Origin: Euonymus europaeus
Lineage: Eukaryota > Streptophyta > Magnoliopsida > Celastrales > Celastraceae
Assembly: GCA_963580455.1 (NCBI GenBank)
Contig: OY756962.1
Coordinates: forward strand, 26,549,001 to 26,613,000
Reading direction: 5' to 3'
Length of the DNA stretch: 64,000 bases
Shown here: positions 1 through 11,465 of the stretch, one piece after another
How positions within the stretch are numbered: the stretch's first letter is position 1
Layout of the letters: the number at the start of each line of letters is the position of its first letter
Position numbers and translations under genes: made by a program
Notes under the pieces: model-generated
What the model was told of the DNA's origin: nothing
The model's database searches: none
Seen by the model: only the letters and a program-made list of their open reading frames with translations

Positions 1-282
1 ATTTTAATGGTAAGGAACTTATTCAAAGATTGTTCATGGGCATATGATCTTGCTTGCTTACTATCACTCTATGGTGGCCAAAAAGTTAATTCTCATTTTT
101 AGGTATGATATATATCAGCAAGCTTCTAACAAAGTGGCACTGTATGATGTAGCTAGAATATGTTCAATGCACTTATTCTATTGATGCATATAACTCTTGA
201 TTGTAACTTTGAAATCATTTCAGCTTTTTTATGTTTTGAGTTATCTTTGCCATCTCTTTTATTTATTTATTTACAATTGCAG

Positions 283-382
283 CAATATTGATGGCATTCT
301 GGGATTTAGTGAAGAGGACTCAAAATCAGTATTCAGCTTCATGAAATCTGTTGTTGAGTTAGCAAAATCCAGTGAAAAATCG
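283..382 (+). other. Possible internal coding exon of an unidentified gene
   Basis: A 100-bp segment is bounded by a good acceptor (pyrimidine-rich stretch then TTGCAG) and a consensus donor (GTATGT). It is open in only one frame and encodes a hydrophilic stretch around GFSEEDSKSVFSFMKSVVE. A second candidate exon at 1906-1954 lies between CTCCAG and GTAAGT and continues the same phase, reading ILRNLLLVDWSMFYTW. If both are real, the 1.5-kb intron between them holds the LTR-like repeat at 771-990. The gene would enter from the left edge. I do not recognise the family, and the splice calls rest on consensus only. Confidence 0.3.
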
Positions 383-770
383 GTATGTTAAATTCTATTA
401 AAAAAATAAATCTTTGCCCGTGTTTAATTTGCATATAGATGAATTAGATTGTGGTAGATTGATTAGTTGTACTCTAGTCTATTTGTTATAGTAGAGTAGT
501 CTAGGTAAGGAAATGCCTAGAGTGGGGTCTTTTTTTTTACAAGTACCTAAAAGAGCTTCATATAATGTATTCAATTCCATAATTATGCTATTTATACTTT
601 TTGAATATCAAGTTTGGTCAGGGATGGATGATTGGTTTACTTGCATAGACCGCATTTAATTTTTGGTGATTTGATTTATTTATTTTTCTTTTCGTGTGTC
701 TGTGAGAGAGTCTGAGTCCCTTTGTTCTGCTAGGAGCAAAAATGACAATCAAGATCAACCATCGAGACGC

Positions 771-990
771 TGTCCGGACAGTTATAACCATTTAGGAGGC
801 AGTGTGCATTTCACATGTGGTGTCCGGACACCAAAAACACGTGTTTGGACAATTTGACTTATGGATGAGGTAGAGTCGCATGACCATCCGGATAGTTATA
901 ACTTATAACCATTCAAGAGGTTATGTTCATTTCACATGTGTCCGGACAGTTTGGCCTATGGATGAGGCAAAGTCGCACGACCGTCTAGAC
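771..990. repeat. LTR-like block with two diverged copies of a ~110-bp unit
   Basis: The palindrome TGTCCGGACA occurs at 771, 821 and 939. The segment 771-889 (GTTATAACCATT, then TTTCACATGTG, then ATGGATGAGG, then AGTCGCA) recurs with changes at 890-988. The surrounding 690-1280, AT-rich with no coding frame, resembles the long terminal repeat of a plant retrotransposon, but no primer site or internal region adjoins it. It is probably a solo or truncated LTR. Confidence 0.45.
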
Positions 991-2230
991 ACTTTAGTAA
1001 TATGTTCGGACACTTGTCGCGAATTTGCAATTCCTAAATAGGTTTTTTAGGGTCATTTTGAACAAATATATCTTGTAACCAATGAGGAACAACATTGTAA
1101 GGGTAGAATAGATTTTTGCTATGTAGGAGAGATGATAAAATCCTTATTAGTGGGGATTGTTTGAAATATCTCATTTTTTATGCTTTGGATTTTTGGTAGA
1201 AAACTATATTCTTTCTCCACTCTCTAGTTTTTCCTTCTTTAATCATTGTAAAAACTTCGATTTTATATATAGAAGTATGTTTATTGTTACGATGATGTGT
1301 GAGTAGTCACATTTTCTAGTTCTTAGTCCTAAATAGTATATTTGAATCTTAATTGTTCAACATATGCCCTAGAATTCTTTGTTGTGGATTTGTTCTTTTG
1401 ATTTCTTGATGGTTGTGGCTTGGGTGTTGCTAAATGGGTATGTTGTTGTTATGATGGATATATTAGCACTGTGAATCTAGTACGACAGTAAGACAATTAG
1501 ACTAAGTCGTAAGGGGAACATTAATCCATGTTAATTAGTGTATTGTGTTCTAAGCATTCCTTCATAATCTTGAAATCCTCCTCTAAACAACATTATTTGT
1601 ATATAAGTCTTCAAAACTTAAGTCCTATTTCATTAATCGAATATTTTCTATTCAATTGTACTCCTATGATTGAATTTGTCTATGTTGAGCATGATAGTGA
1701 ATCTTCTATCATGATGGATTATGATATTAATTTTTTAATCAATTGTTAAATCAAATCATTTATGATTTTTGTTTGAACTGAATATCAAATTACCGATCAA
1801 ATCGGTTCATGTTTACTTTATAGCTTGATATTCGTTGTTTGATGTGAATTATGTTTCACATTGCATTTATATTCTCCTAAAAATGTAAACATTTTTTTCC
1901 TCCAGATTCTTAGAAATTTACTACTTGTTGATTGGTCGATGTTCTATACTTGGAGTAAGTACACACATTTAAGTGTGACACATTTAAGTGTGGGTGACTG
2001 TGGACTCTAATAGAAGCCATATAGCATTGTTAATGAGCACAGGCGCACAAGTTTTGAGGTTATAGTTATCGACAAGCACAAACTTTGATATTGGGAACAA
2101 TAATGCTAGAAATCTCAATGATTTTCATCCTAAAAATGTCATAGTAGTATGTGGTACTCATTGATTGGATGTGATGATATCATAACAAGGGGCCCATTGA
2201 AAATCACGCCCAATAAATGAATAACATATA

Positions 2231-2991
2231 TTATTGCTGAGATAATTTTGGGAACATCTCTAGATCTAGCTTAACATCCTTCATCTCCAAATTAGGATTG
2301 TGTATGGGTCCTGTAGGCACTATACTCCCAGCTCTATTGTTTGACTCACTAGCACTTGAATCAGTTGAGACTTTTTGATCCAGATCCTCCAACTCTTTAG
2401 ATCGATATGTGGTCAAGAACTCTAGATCTGAATCAAAGTTAGACAAATCTTCCACATCTACATTATCACTATGTCCTTCATATCCTTCCACACTATTATA
2501 TTCATCAGTTGTTTCCTTTTCTGACCCTAAAGCCCCACTGTCAAATTCTTCATTTGCTTCATTCTCTGAGCCACCATATCCAATATCAGTGACCTCATCA
2601 TCTTCAGGTTCACTCACTGGAATATCAGAATGAACTGGCTGTGATTCATGCAGAACAACATCTGCATTACTAACCTCAACATCAACCACTTCTGTAGGGT
2701 CTGAAATAGACCCTTCATAATTGGATGTTCCACATAAACATGTACATACTTTTCCTCCTTTATACATTGAATCATCTTCATAACATCATAATCACTCTTC
2801 GGAGGCAACATACCATACTCTAAACTTGTATTGAGAATCAAATAAAAATACCTCCTAACACTGCCATACCCAATGTCTCTCAGACACTTCATAATTTCAA
2901 TGATCGAAAACTCATCCCCATTACAATTATCCCAAACACTTATATCTCCCCCAACATACTATACTCTAGGTGAAATATTTTGGTTGACCAT
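2231..2991 (-). pseudogene. MuDR-type (MULE) transposase N-terminal fragment
   Basis: Read on the minus strand from an ATG at 2991, the translation contains YVGGDISVWDN, then IIEIMKCLRDIGYGSVRRYFY, a TSLEYGMLPPKSDYDV segment and VHVYVEHPI. This is the order seen in the PB1-like N-terminal domain of plant MULE transposases. An acidic, Ser/Glu-rich linker follows in another frame (2767-2231). There is an in-frame TAG just before YVGG and a frameshift near 2720. Reading stops where the family normally enters its DNA-binding and catalytic parts, so those are missing. Bases 2992-3275 upstream look like the element's terminal repeat. It is dead as a transposase. Confidence 0.7.
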
Positions 2992-3275
2992 TTTCCTACC
3001 ATGATGAAATATTTTGGGTATTTGTCAAAACATAGTGTTTTAACAGGTGTGAAACTATTGAAAAAAATAATAAGTGCCACGTCAGCCAAAATGACACTTT
3101 AGAATGCCCAGATCGGCAATATCGTTGCACGTCAGTTCCGGTAATCGAAAAATTGGATGGGAGTGATTTAATTGCTTCAAATTGGAACATTGAGTGATTA
3201 AAATTGAAATGTTTTCTCACGAGTGACCTAATTGCAATTTGACCCATCTTTCAGTGACCTATTTGCACAAACTAC
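2992..3275. repeat. Likely MULE terminal repeat region
   Basis: This noncoding stretch lies just upstream of the MULE fragment. It carries the GTGCCACGTCAGC-type motif and repeated phrases of the kind AGTGACCTAATTGCAATTTG, as in ends of plant Mutator-like elements. The opposite terminus was not found to the left of 2231, so the element limits are unknown. Confidence 0.4.
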
Positions 3276-3365
3276 ATATTCATTTGTTTATTATTTAAAT
3301 CATATTATTTTGTCCCTTTAATGTTGTTCGATGAAAGAGATGTGATTTGAATGAGAGGAATAAAA

Positions 3366-3485
3366 TATGAGAGAGAAGTGTGGAAGTGAGAGATATAGGA
3401 GAGAGAAGCAAGAAAGGAGGAGAAAAGTAAGAGAGAAGAAGGAAAGTGAGAAAAAGTACAAGAGAGGAGTAAAAAGTGAGAAAAT
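3366..3485 (+). repeat. Purine-rich (GA) low-complexity tract
   Basis: This is a stretch of about 120 bases almost free of C and poor in T, made of AGAGAG/GAAG units. Open frames across it on both strands reflect composition only. Between 3490 and 4250 I see AT-rich spacer with scattered short phrases such as TTGACTTTTT (about 3637, 3823, 3871), and no gene. Confidence 0.7.
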
Positions 3486-4255
3486 GTCAATTGTATTTTT
3501 ATTTTTACTTTTTTATTTGTGGTTTAAAATTTATATGACATGCTTACAGAAAATGCAGTAGATGTGTTTTAGGAGAAATGAATAATGTATGAGAATGTGT
3601 AATTGTGTTTTAGTGATATAAATTAATATGTGGTTTGACTTTTTGTAAAAGATGTTAAATTTAATATTGATTTTAGTGTAGTTTTGTTATAGAATTGATG
3701 AGAGAATGAAAGATTAGATGCTTAGCAAATATTGAGAGGGGAGAATGTATAAAGATTTATATTTTCCTGATTTGATTGTATTGAGAGACTTTATTTTGAT
3801 GATGTAGGTGAATATGTGAATTGACTTTTTACATAATAAAATTTAGACAATATATAATTTTAATGCAAAATTGACTTTTTGCATTTTCTCTTAATTGACA
3901 TGTCATATAGATTATGAAGGTCTATGGATTAAAATTTTACGGACTTAGTATTCTTGGTTTTTTTTCCTCATCTACTTTAAGGCCCAACCAAGTCTAAACA
4001 AACACCACCTTAAAAGCAAGATGGAAAGGGCATTGTTGTCATTCCACCAAATATGACCGTTAACAAAAGCCAGGCGTTTTAGATTTTCAAATCATTCTGG
4101 TGTTATTTTAATAAACTTTAATTCGAAGAGCTTGGGGAGAAGAAAATTTCCGTACCAATGAACACCCAATCTGAATCCGATACTATGTAAAAGCTTCCGC
4201 AATCATTTAACCAAAAAAGTGATAAAGTTGAAAGTTCAGAAAACCACTGGATAAG

Positions 4256-4288
4256 TCTCTCTTTCTCGTTCTCTTTCTCTCTCTTCCA
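4256..4288 (+). promoter_or_regulatory. Pyrimidine (Y) patch in the 5' leader of the hydrolase gene
   Basis: A CT-only run of about 30 bases lies 48-80 bases before the start codon at 4336. Such CT tracts are common near plant transcription starts and in 5' leaders. No clear TATA box was picked upstream, so this may be a TATA-poor promoter. The assignment is by position and composition. Confidence 0.4.
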
Positions 4289-4335
4289 TGCAAAGAAGAG
4301 GCTAATATTAAGAAGAGAAGAAGATTTGCTTGCAA

Positions 4336-6542
4336 ATGGAGGAGATAACAAAGGAGGAGGTAATGGTGGAGAAGGAGGAGGCTCATCCATATGCATTTCA
4401 CGTATCTGGCCCTCGAAATGTTGCCTCTCCTACCTGGAAAGACCTCATCTATTCCAGTTGGTCAGTGCCCTGACCATCTAATTTCGTCCTTTTTTCTTTT
4501 CTTTTCTTTCTTCAATTAGTTCAATTCTGTATACCAGGTTTTGTGCTGTTTTGAGTGCTAGGGTTTTTCTTTTTCTTGAGCGTTTTTCGACTTGAGAATG
4601 ATGTACCCATCTACCACTGCAAAGATTTCATTGAGATATAAGCTTGGTGTAGTTGAAGTTTTGTGCTTGGGTTCGGTTCGGCGCTCTGCAGTTCGAGTGA
4701 TTAAGCAAGCGATTATCTAGTAAACAGAGAGAGGAACTGGAGTTAATGTGTAGTCTTTCTATGGGAATTCATTATTGGTTTATGAGGATCTTGACAAATT
4801 AGGCAACGGTGACTTGGACGAGATCTGAGACTGAAGTTTTTTTTTAGATTGGATTTAAGGAATTAATGATCTGTAAAGCAGAGAGACAGATTGAGCATGG
4901 AAAATTTGTGGTCTTTATATGGAAAGTGAGTTATGGGTTTCTAGTGTTTGATGATCAGATTGATAAATTGGGCGACAGGGTTGTTGAAGCCAAAGATCAG
5001 AGCGGACGGGGTTATATTTGGTAATTTTCTTGTTGAATGCATGTATGGTTGCATGGGTTTAGGGGCTTCCTTTCATGTGTCAGTTTAATTATGGATTTTC
5101 TTTAAAACTAAATTATATTGACAAATCTAATTCCGCACATTTGATGAATCTAAAAAGGGATTCTAAATCAATTTCCACGTCTACGGCAAACAATTAATCA
5201 GTATTGGAATAGGGTTTCTGCTGTCTAAACCAATTAATCACAGTGGCATTCTGCTGTCCATGATTATTATGTCTGTTTCTCATTAAAACTTCATTGGGTT
5301 CTCACGTTTTTCCCTCTTGTGCTTTGGCTACTAGTTTTTGCTTGGTTCTTTACGATTTTTACTCTCAAAGTTGCATCACTCACTCATATAAATATTCCTA
5401 ATATAGTGTCCCAGTTCCTTGCTCTGGAAATTTGCATTTACTATGTATGCCATCTGAATTCTTGATTTTTTTAATATAATTGGGCAAATATGTAGTTTTG
5501 TCCGACTCTGTAATTTTTCATTATTAATCTATTCAATAGGAAGGATGCAAACTACAAGAGAACCGCTATGTCCTGCTTCATACAGGCTGTTTACTTACTT
5601 GAACTTGACAGACAAGAAAACAGAACAGCAGAACATGCCCTGGCTCCAGCATGGTGGATGATCTTCAAATACAAGATGGTTCAAACATTAATTGATGAAA
5701 GAGATGGATCCATATTTGGTGCAGTACTAGAATGGGATAGAACAGCGGCATTGGCTGATCTGGTACTTATCAGACCCAGTGGAGCACCTAAGGCTGTTTT
5801 GGCACTTCGAGGGACTTTACTCAAAAGCCCGACCATCCGAAGAGATATTGAAGATGACCTCCGCTTTCTAGCCTGGGAAACCCTGAAGGGTTCTGTTAGG
5901 TTCAAAGGAGCATTTGAGGCTTTAAAATCCATGGCTGAAAGATATGGGAGCCGCAATGTATGTGTTGCTGGTCATTCACTGGGTGCTGGCTTTGCTCTCC
6001 AAGTGGGAAAAGCATTAGCCAAGGAAGGGCTATATGTAGATGCACTTTTGTTTAACCCTCCTTCTGTTTCACTGGTTATGAGCTTGAAGAACATTGGGGA
6101 AAAAGCTGGCTTTGCTTGGAAGAGAATTAAATCGATGCTTCCTTCAAGTAGTGAAGCTCAGGTCATCAGTGATGAGGCGGAGAAGAATTCTGCTGTCGGG
6201 TTAAAGAACTGGTTATCGAATTTTTATGCCGAGAAGTCTCCCGTGCAATTTAATAAGTGGGTACCTCATTTGTATGTGAACAATAGTGACTATATCTGCT
6301 GCTCTTATACTGATCCTGATCAACCTGGAGACAAAAATGCAGAGAAGGAAAATATGGGTCCTGCAAACGGTGAAGTAGTAGCAAAGCTTTTTGTGAAGTC
6401 GAAGGGAAAACAGAAGTTTCTCGAGGCTCATGGGTTAGAGCAGTGGTGGTCTGACGACTTGGAACTTCATCTAGCTCTCCATAGCAGTAAGGTTATAAGC
6501 AGGCAGTTGAAGTCCCTGTATAGCCTCCCAGCTTCTCAATAA
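4336..6542 (+). CDS. Alpha/beta-hydrolase, lipase class 3-like (At4g10955 type)
   Basis: Two exons, 4336-4460 and 5540-6542, join in frame (TG|G) to give 375 residues. The start chosen is the first ATG of exon 1 (MEEITKEEVM); it adds 51 residues, including FHVSGPRNVASPTW, which match the family N-terminus, before the Met at 5568. The nucleophile elbow GHSLG sits at residues 186-190 with Ser188 as likely catalytic serine; the lipase-like ALRGT segment precedes it. The C-terminal part includes the NKWVPHLYVNNSDYICC region typical of these proteins. There is no signal peptide or membrane segment, suggesting a soluble esterase/lipase-like enzyme. The substrate is unknown for this subfamily. The 1079-bp intron is AT-rich and shows no insert. 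Confidence 0.9.
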
Positions 6543-7961
6543 ACACTGGCAAAGCCACAATGGCAAAAGGTTGTTGCTTTCTTTGCTTACCCAACAATCA
6601 TTTACAATTGAGACTTCTCGCTATTTTTTTTACTTTTTTTCTGTTGTTTATAATATCTGAATTTCCTTCTACAGTTGGTTCTCCCTTGTTCTCCATGTTT
6701 TTCTAATCAGCAAATATTTATCGTTTTGCTGCAAATATATGAAATCGTTCTTTCTGCTTCTTTTGTTCCTTGTATATAAAATACATTTGTGAGTTAACTA
6801 GCCTACTTTGTTTCACGAAGTATTCATCAACGATAAAAGTAAATTAAATTAAGAATTGCCGTTACACACTTGAAAATCTTAATCTTTTATCATTCTTTCA
6901 ACAAGTCCTAAAATTTACATCCTAATCCTAAACTATCCCCATTCTCAATTTCTGACATGTTAAAAACCCATACAAATCATATAATAGTTTCCAAGATCCG
7001 GCTGATTAATATCATGCAGCAATTTACGATAGCGACAATCCTCGGTAAGTTACTGTCAATATACCTTACATAAGACCATCTCATGGTCATGACATGAAAT
7101 CTCCCTTTTCATTTCTCAAACTCTCTCTTTCTCATTGAATGTTCTGGAAAAATGCTACCGGGATTGGAACCACATAAGACCATTTCAAGTTTCCTTCATA
7201 TTTTTGACATGTAATTCTAGCATATTTTGCAGCAACGATCTACAACTAAAGATGAACAAGGTAAGTGCAACTTCTTCAACATGTTGTAAAAATGAAATTT
7301 CAAAATGTTGCTCAGACTAAACATACCCTGCCAAACATTGATTTCCTTTTGGCTAAATATATGGAAGTCCTATACTAGCCTTTCATCAAATTATAATCAG
7401 CTATTAAACAAGACCAGGTGTGATTGCTTACCTTTAATGTTATCCCTCTTCAGCTATCTCAATTCCTCTCTCTTTCATTGACTGTTCAAGGGAAAATGCT
7501 AAGGCTCGTAGTTACATGAAAATGTGGAAACTCGTCAAAAAATTATACCTGCCTGTCTTTATCTCCCTGATATTTTCTAATTAAGTTAAAAATTATTTTT
7601 TAGTTCAAATGAGAGAAATATTGTTATTTTATTGCTAGAATGCTTTAGCAGATCTTTATACGAAGATATGCAATATTTATGTTCAACTCAAGATGCAACT
7701 TTTTGGGTTTTGCAGACCTTGAACTTTAACCTTTTAAGCTATTAAATTAAATATCTGAAAACCCAGAAATTATAGTTCCACCAGTGAAAAATATGGGGTG
7801 TAATGAAGCTAACAATTAGAATTATGTCTTTAATTTCTATACAGAGAATTTACATGGGACAATGTAACGCTTTCTTCTGCTATAATTATATGTACATGTA
7901 AAGAAAAATCACTCCTGTCTCTTGCTTCCTATTAGATGTTCGGTGGGGGGGGGGAAGACCC
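6543..7961. other. Intergenic spacer between convergent genes
   Basis: AT-rich sequence holding the 3' ends of the hydrolase (+) and VQ (-) genes. No credible gene is seen; the short open frames are not supported by codon pattern or homology. A diverged phrase (CTCTCTCTTTC..., then GGAAAATGCTA) appears near 7120 and 7460 and again near 9110-9200 on the other side of the VQ gene. A G-only run lies at about 7941-7950. Confidence 0.6.
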
Positions 7962-8609
7962 TCACATCAAGCCAGAAAACACATAATCATGAGCATTGAG
8001 CTCTAGCTGTATATGAGAGCGATTGTCATAGACAAGATATTGGTCCATATCAAATAGCCATGACTCCAGCTCCAACAAGTCCACCTGTTGATTCACTGAT
8101 AGAATTCCTGATATCTGCTTCTTCCCTTGATTTGATTCTTCATTGAAAGATAATTGGTTGCAGAACTCAAATGAATCAAAGGATGCATCAAGAGAACCTT
8201 CTATGCTGCTTTCAGGTTCTTCTTCATATTCTAAATTTGTGACCACTTGATTCGCTTGTTGATTCATCAATAGATCTCCTGATATCTTACCATAACCATG
8301 ACTTGGTTCTTCATAGAAAATTACTTGGTTGCTGAACTCAAATGAATCAGTTGATGCATCAATAGAACCTTCAATGGAACTTTCAGGCTCTACTACTACT
8401 GGAACATTCTCTGGCACTGTTTCTGCTATTGGAGATGATGATGTTTTGCTTCCTTCATTACCGGTTAGTTCTTGAACAAGACTTTTGAAGCTTGAGTTGT
8501 TTGTGATATAAACTTTTGGCTTCAAAACCTTTATCAAACTGTTGAACTGTTGCTTCCGATTACTATTCTTGGATATTCTGAGAGATTTTTGATTCACTTG
8601 CTTTCCCAT
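7962..8609 (-). CDS. VQ-motif protein with duplicated C-terminal segment
   Basis: An intronless frame of 215 residues starts at the first ATG (MGKQVNQKSL) after a short leader. The VQ core FKSLVQELTG is at residues 41-50. VQ proteins are plant cofactors that bind WRKY transcription factors and act in stress and growth responses, usually in the nucleus; many are intronless, as here. Residues 74-118 and 131-175 are two copies of one block, each starting EPESSIEGS and ending NQQ, with DSFEF inside; such a duplication is not a usual feature of the family. The C-terminus is acidic and aromatic (LESWLFDMDQYLVYDN). Low-complexity Ser/Glu content suggests disorder. The gene is convergent with the hydrolase. 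Confidence 0.88.
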   Translation of the reverse strand: MGKQVNQKSLRISKNSNRKQQFNSLIKVLKPKVYITNNSSFKSLVQELTGNEGSKTSSSPIAETVPENVPVVVEPESSIEGSIDASTDSFEFSNQVIFYEEPSHGYGKISGDLLMNQQANQVVTNLEYEEEPESSIEGSLDASFDSFEFCNQLSFNEESNQGKKQISGILSVNQQVDLLELESWLFDMDQYLVYDNRSHIQLELNAHDYVFSGLM

Positions 8610-8683
8610 TTTCTCTCCAGCTGTCTTTTGTTTGGATTGAATCCCCCCTTTTTACTTGCTTGAAATAGTTAGGCTCCCAAGAG

Positions 8684-8697
8684 CCTATTTATATATT
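8684..8697 (-). promoter_or_regulatory. TATA box of the VQ gene
   Basis: The minus strand reads AATATATAAATAGG about 75-88 bases before the ATG at 8609, a near-ideal plant TATA box at a suitable distance for a short 5' leader. Confidence 0.7.
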
Positions 8698-8845
8698 GAG
8701 CTTAATGAAACGTGAGATTAATTATTTTTTATTTGATGATGGACTAAACTCTTAAAGATGCTGAAATGGATGGCTATTTCTGCATATTAAAATGTCTACA
8801 CAGAAATCCTTATCCTCTAAACAACATATATTAAAATCTCGGATT

Positions 8846-9099
8846 AATGCAACTTTTGGTAACCGGAAGATTTGATACAGTTTAACTCGGTCACTCAAAG
8901 TTTAAACTTTAGTCACTCAATTTTTGAAATCAATTCAATCTAGTCACCAGGGCAGATATCTCACCATTCGAGCAGTGAGAAATATGAGGGAGTGACTAGA
9001 TTAAATCAATTTCAAAAATTGAATGACTATATTGAAACGTTTAAACTTTAGAAGACTTATTAGAATGTGTCCAATCTTTCGATTAACAAAAGCTGCATT
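8846..9099. mobile_element. Hairpin MITE upstream of the VQ gene
   Basis: The left half and the reverse complement of the right half align along nearly their whole length, for example AATGCAACTTTTGGTAACC with AATGCAGCTTTTGTTAATC, and GTCACTCAATTTTTGAAATC with GTCATTCAATTTTTGAAATT. The arms are about 100-110 bp with a short centre. No transposase is encoded. A target duplication was not identified, so the superfamily is open. It lies about 150 bases upstream of the VQ TATA box. Confidence 0.65.
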
Positions 9100-10288
9100 T
9101 ATCATTTAAAATCTCTCTTTATCTTTCTCCGTAACATTTATCTCATTTTCAAAGTGTGAAACAGTGGAAATGCTGAGGTTTGTATTTACATGGAAATTAA
9201 TTAACAATTAGTCAAATAATGAAAGAGAGGTCTTACTGTCCAAGGTAATATTTATATCATTAAAATAGTGTCGGATAGAATTGTTTTCAAGGCACGCAGA
9301 TTTTACTATTGAATATTATGTCTTTTTCTTTTTTCCATACAAATATATATATATGTCTTCTTCTGTGTGTTTACATGACATTGGGAAGGAAAATATTACA
9401 TTGAGAAGGAAACTGTAAAGAAAGAAGCACTTTTACAGAGTGGGTCTCTGCACAGTACTTACCATGAAATACATCCATATCTTCCTATAACTTTTTTCTT
9501 TTATATATCTAGAGCTTGAAGAACGAATAGAAACTAAAGGATACTCTGAGGAAGGCATCTGTGTGGGAACAAACAGATGGATCAAAAGATTCTTACTGGG
9601 GGAAAATAACAGAGAAATAATATGCAGATAAATTAATTTGATAGGATGGTTTTTTAAAGTTGACAAGCTAATAGAAACCAAATACCAAAAATGTTTTGAA
9701 AATGACACTATAGAGATAGTAGGTAATATAGGTGAATTGGGTTGGTTAGTCTGCAAAAAAATTATTAAAAACGTATAATAACTATAATCCATCACATTCC
9801 AACATGTTACTTTCCATGTTCGCGTCACAGATCAAAATAAATATCTAGAGTTTTGGAGTTGGCTGTCTTCTTGAGAGTGAAAGGTATTAATTAAGCCCAT
9901 CAAGTTTTAGTCTGAAGCATGTTAATTGTTAATTCAGAAATCGTAGCTTTCAAATCTTCTTTTTATTGACAAATTCTGCCTTCTGGGGGGTTGCACTCAA
10001 GGCAGTCGAGGCAAGAAAGCAAAGCTTACTGCATCATGAACTACAGAACTGACCACCTCTGCATTAATAGGAAATGAAAACAAATTTCATAACTGGAGAA
10101 AGAAGAAAAAAGATAAACAATTTAAATGTACTGCTAAGAGCATCAAGCGTGTCTCCAATCTCCATCCATTCCTCTGAAAAGGGAAACAGAAGACAGAGAA
10201 CTTAAATCACAGCGCTAGCTAGCTCCAACATATGTTATTACAAGTCTAAATCATGTCACAGGAGAAAATCAAAATTGCCTTGGGAACT
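9100..10288. other. Intergenic, no gene recognised
   Basis: AT-rich spacer. The 131-codon open frame on the minus strand at 9433-9828 has the composition of chance reading (many Leu/Ile/Ser/Phe, no motif). No repeat structure or RNA gene was seen. Confidence 0.5.
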
Positions 10289-11431
10289 CTAAACTACCCG
10301 TCCCCTCCTGCTCCCTAACCTTTTTGGTTGCCTCCGGCTAAAGGTTTCTGCAAACCATTCGTGTTTCCATGTGGTGAAGCTCAGTCCAAAGACAACACCA
10401 ACCACCACTCCACTTCCATATCCTATAGCAATTATCATCCACTGAATATATACTGAAGAACCTCCTGAACCCTGATCATCTTCACCGGTTGGAGGTGATT
10501 CCCCTGCATTTCCGCACGTCTTTGACAATGGCTTCCCACACAATCCCATGTTGTCCTCGAATGAATTGCTCTCAAATGTACCAAACTGTTTACCTTATGG
10601 TATATGACCTGAGAGATTATTATGAGAGACATCAAAGAATGAAAGGAATGTCAATTGTGTCAGCTGCTGCGGAATCTCTCCTGAGAACATTTCGTTGCAG
10701 AGGTCTAGTGATTCAAGCTCTGCCAAGTTCTCAATGAGTGATGGGATGCGTCCCTAACGACTATTTTTGGATAGGTTAGGTGAAATTAGGTTCTTCAGAC
10801 TTGCGATGGACTCCGGAATCTCTCCTTCAAATCTGTTGCTTGAAAGATCAATAGCTACAAAAGCATTTGGGATCTTCACATACACCACATCAATACCCTT
10901 GGTAACCAAAGACATTGGAATTCCAATTTTGACAAGGGTCAAATTATCAGGACTCCGAACAATTTTGCTTACCTCCATATATGAGAACTCATGCGCATCA
11001 AATATTCTTATGCCGTTCCATATTCGAAAATACTCAGATGGTAGCATACCCATTAAAAAATTGAAGGAGAGGTCCAGGATGCGCAGCATGGAAAATTCAG
11101 AACTAGTAGCGGACTTTCGAATTTCACCAAAAAATTTGTTACAGCATAAAATAAGGACCTGCAGATTAGGCGGAGAACCTAAAGAAGAGGGAAATGTATC
11201 TCTGATTTTATTGTGACCAAGATCAAGAATCTCTAACATTGTATGTTTAGCCGTTGATCTTGGTATCCTTCCTTGGAGTTCATTATGGCTCAAATTAATA
11301 CTCTTCAGCTTACTTTCATCTATGAATGTTTTAGAAATTGTCCCGCGGAAGAAGTTGTGATCCAGATTCAATACTGCCAGATTATTCCCCAAGCTGAACA
11401 AACCTTGTGGAAGCGTGTGTTGGACCTGCAC
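10289..11431 (-). pseudogene. Receptor-like protein (LRR) C-terminal half, two nonsense mutations
   Basis: One minus-strand frame of 381 codons runs from 11431 to 10289 without a frameshift but with two internal stops, TAG at 10754-10756 and TAA at 10595-10597. It holds leucine-rich repeats of the plant extracellular type (LxxLxLxxNxxxGxIP), the island region before IDLSSNRFEGEIPESIASL, the end module MGLCGKPLSKTCGN, a transmembrane segment IIAIGYGSGVVVGVVFGLSF and a short basic tail WKHEWFAETFSRRQ. This order is that of Cf-like receptor-like proteins, cell-surface immune or developmental receptors lacking a kinase. The N-terminal repeats and signal peptide are missing: coding similarity stops near 11431, close to the hAT insertion at 11466. 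Confidence 0.88.
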
Positions 11432-11465
11432 ACAAATTGTATAAGAGGAGGGGTAGTATTGGAAG

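Noticed and set aside
1..9. Exon ending at base 9 before GTAAGG
   Set aside because: Joining it to 283-382 in the only open phase creates a stop codon.
9433..9828. 131-codon minus-strand frame
   Set aside because: Composition is typical of AT-rich chance reading, and no domain, homologue or promoter was recognised.
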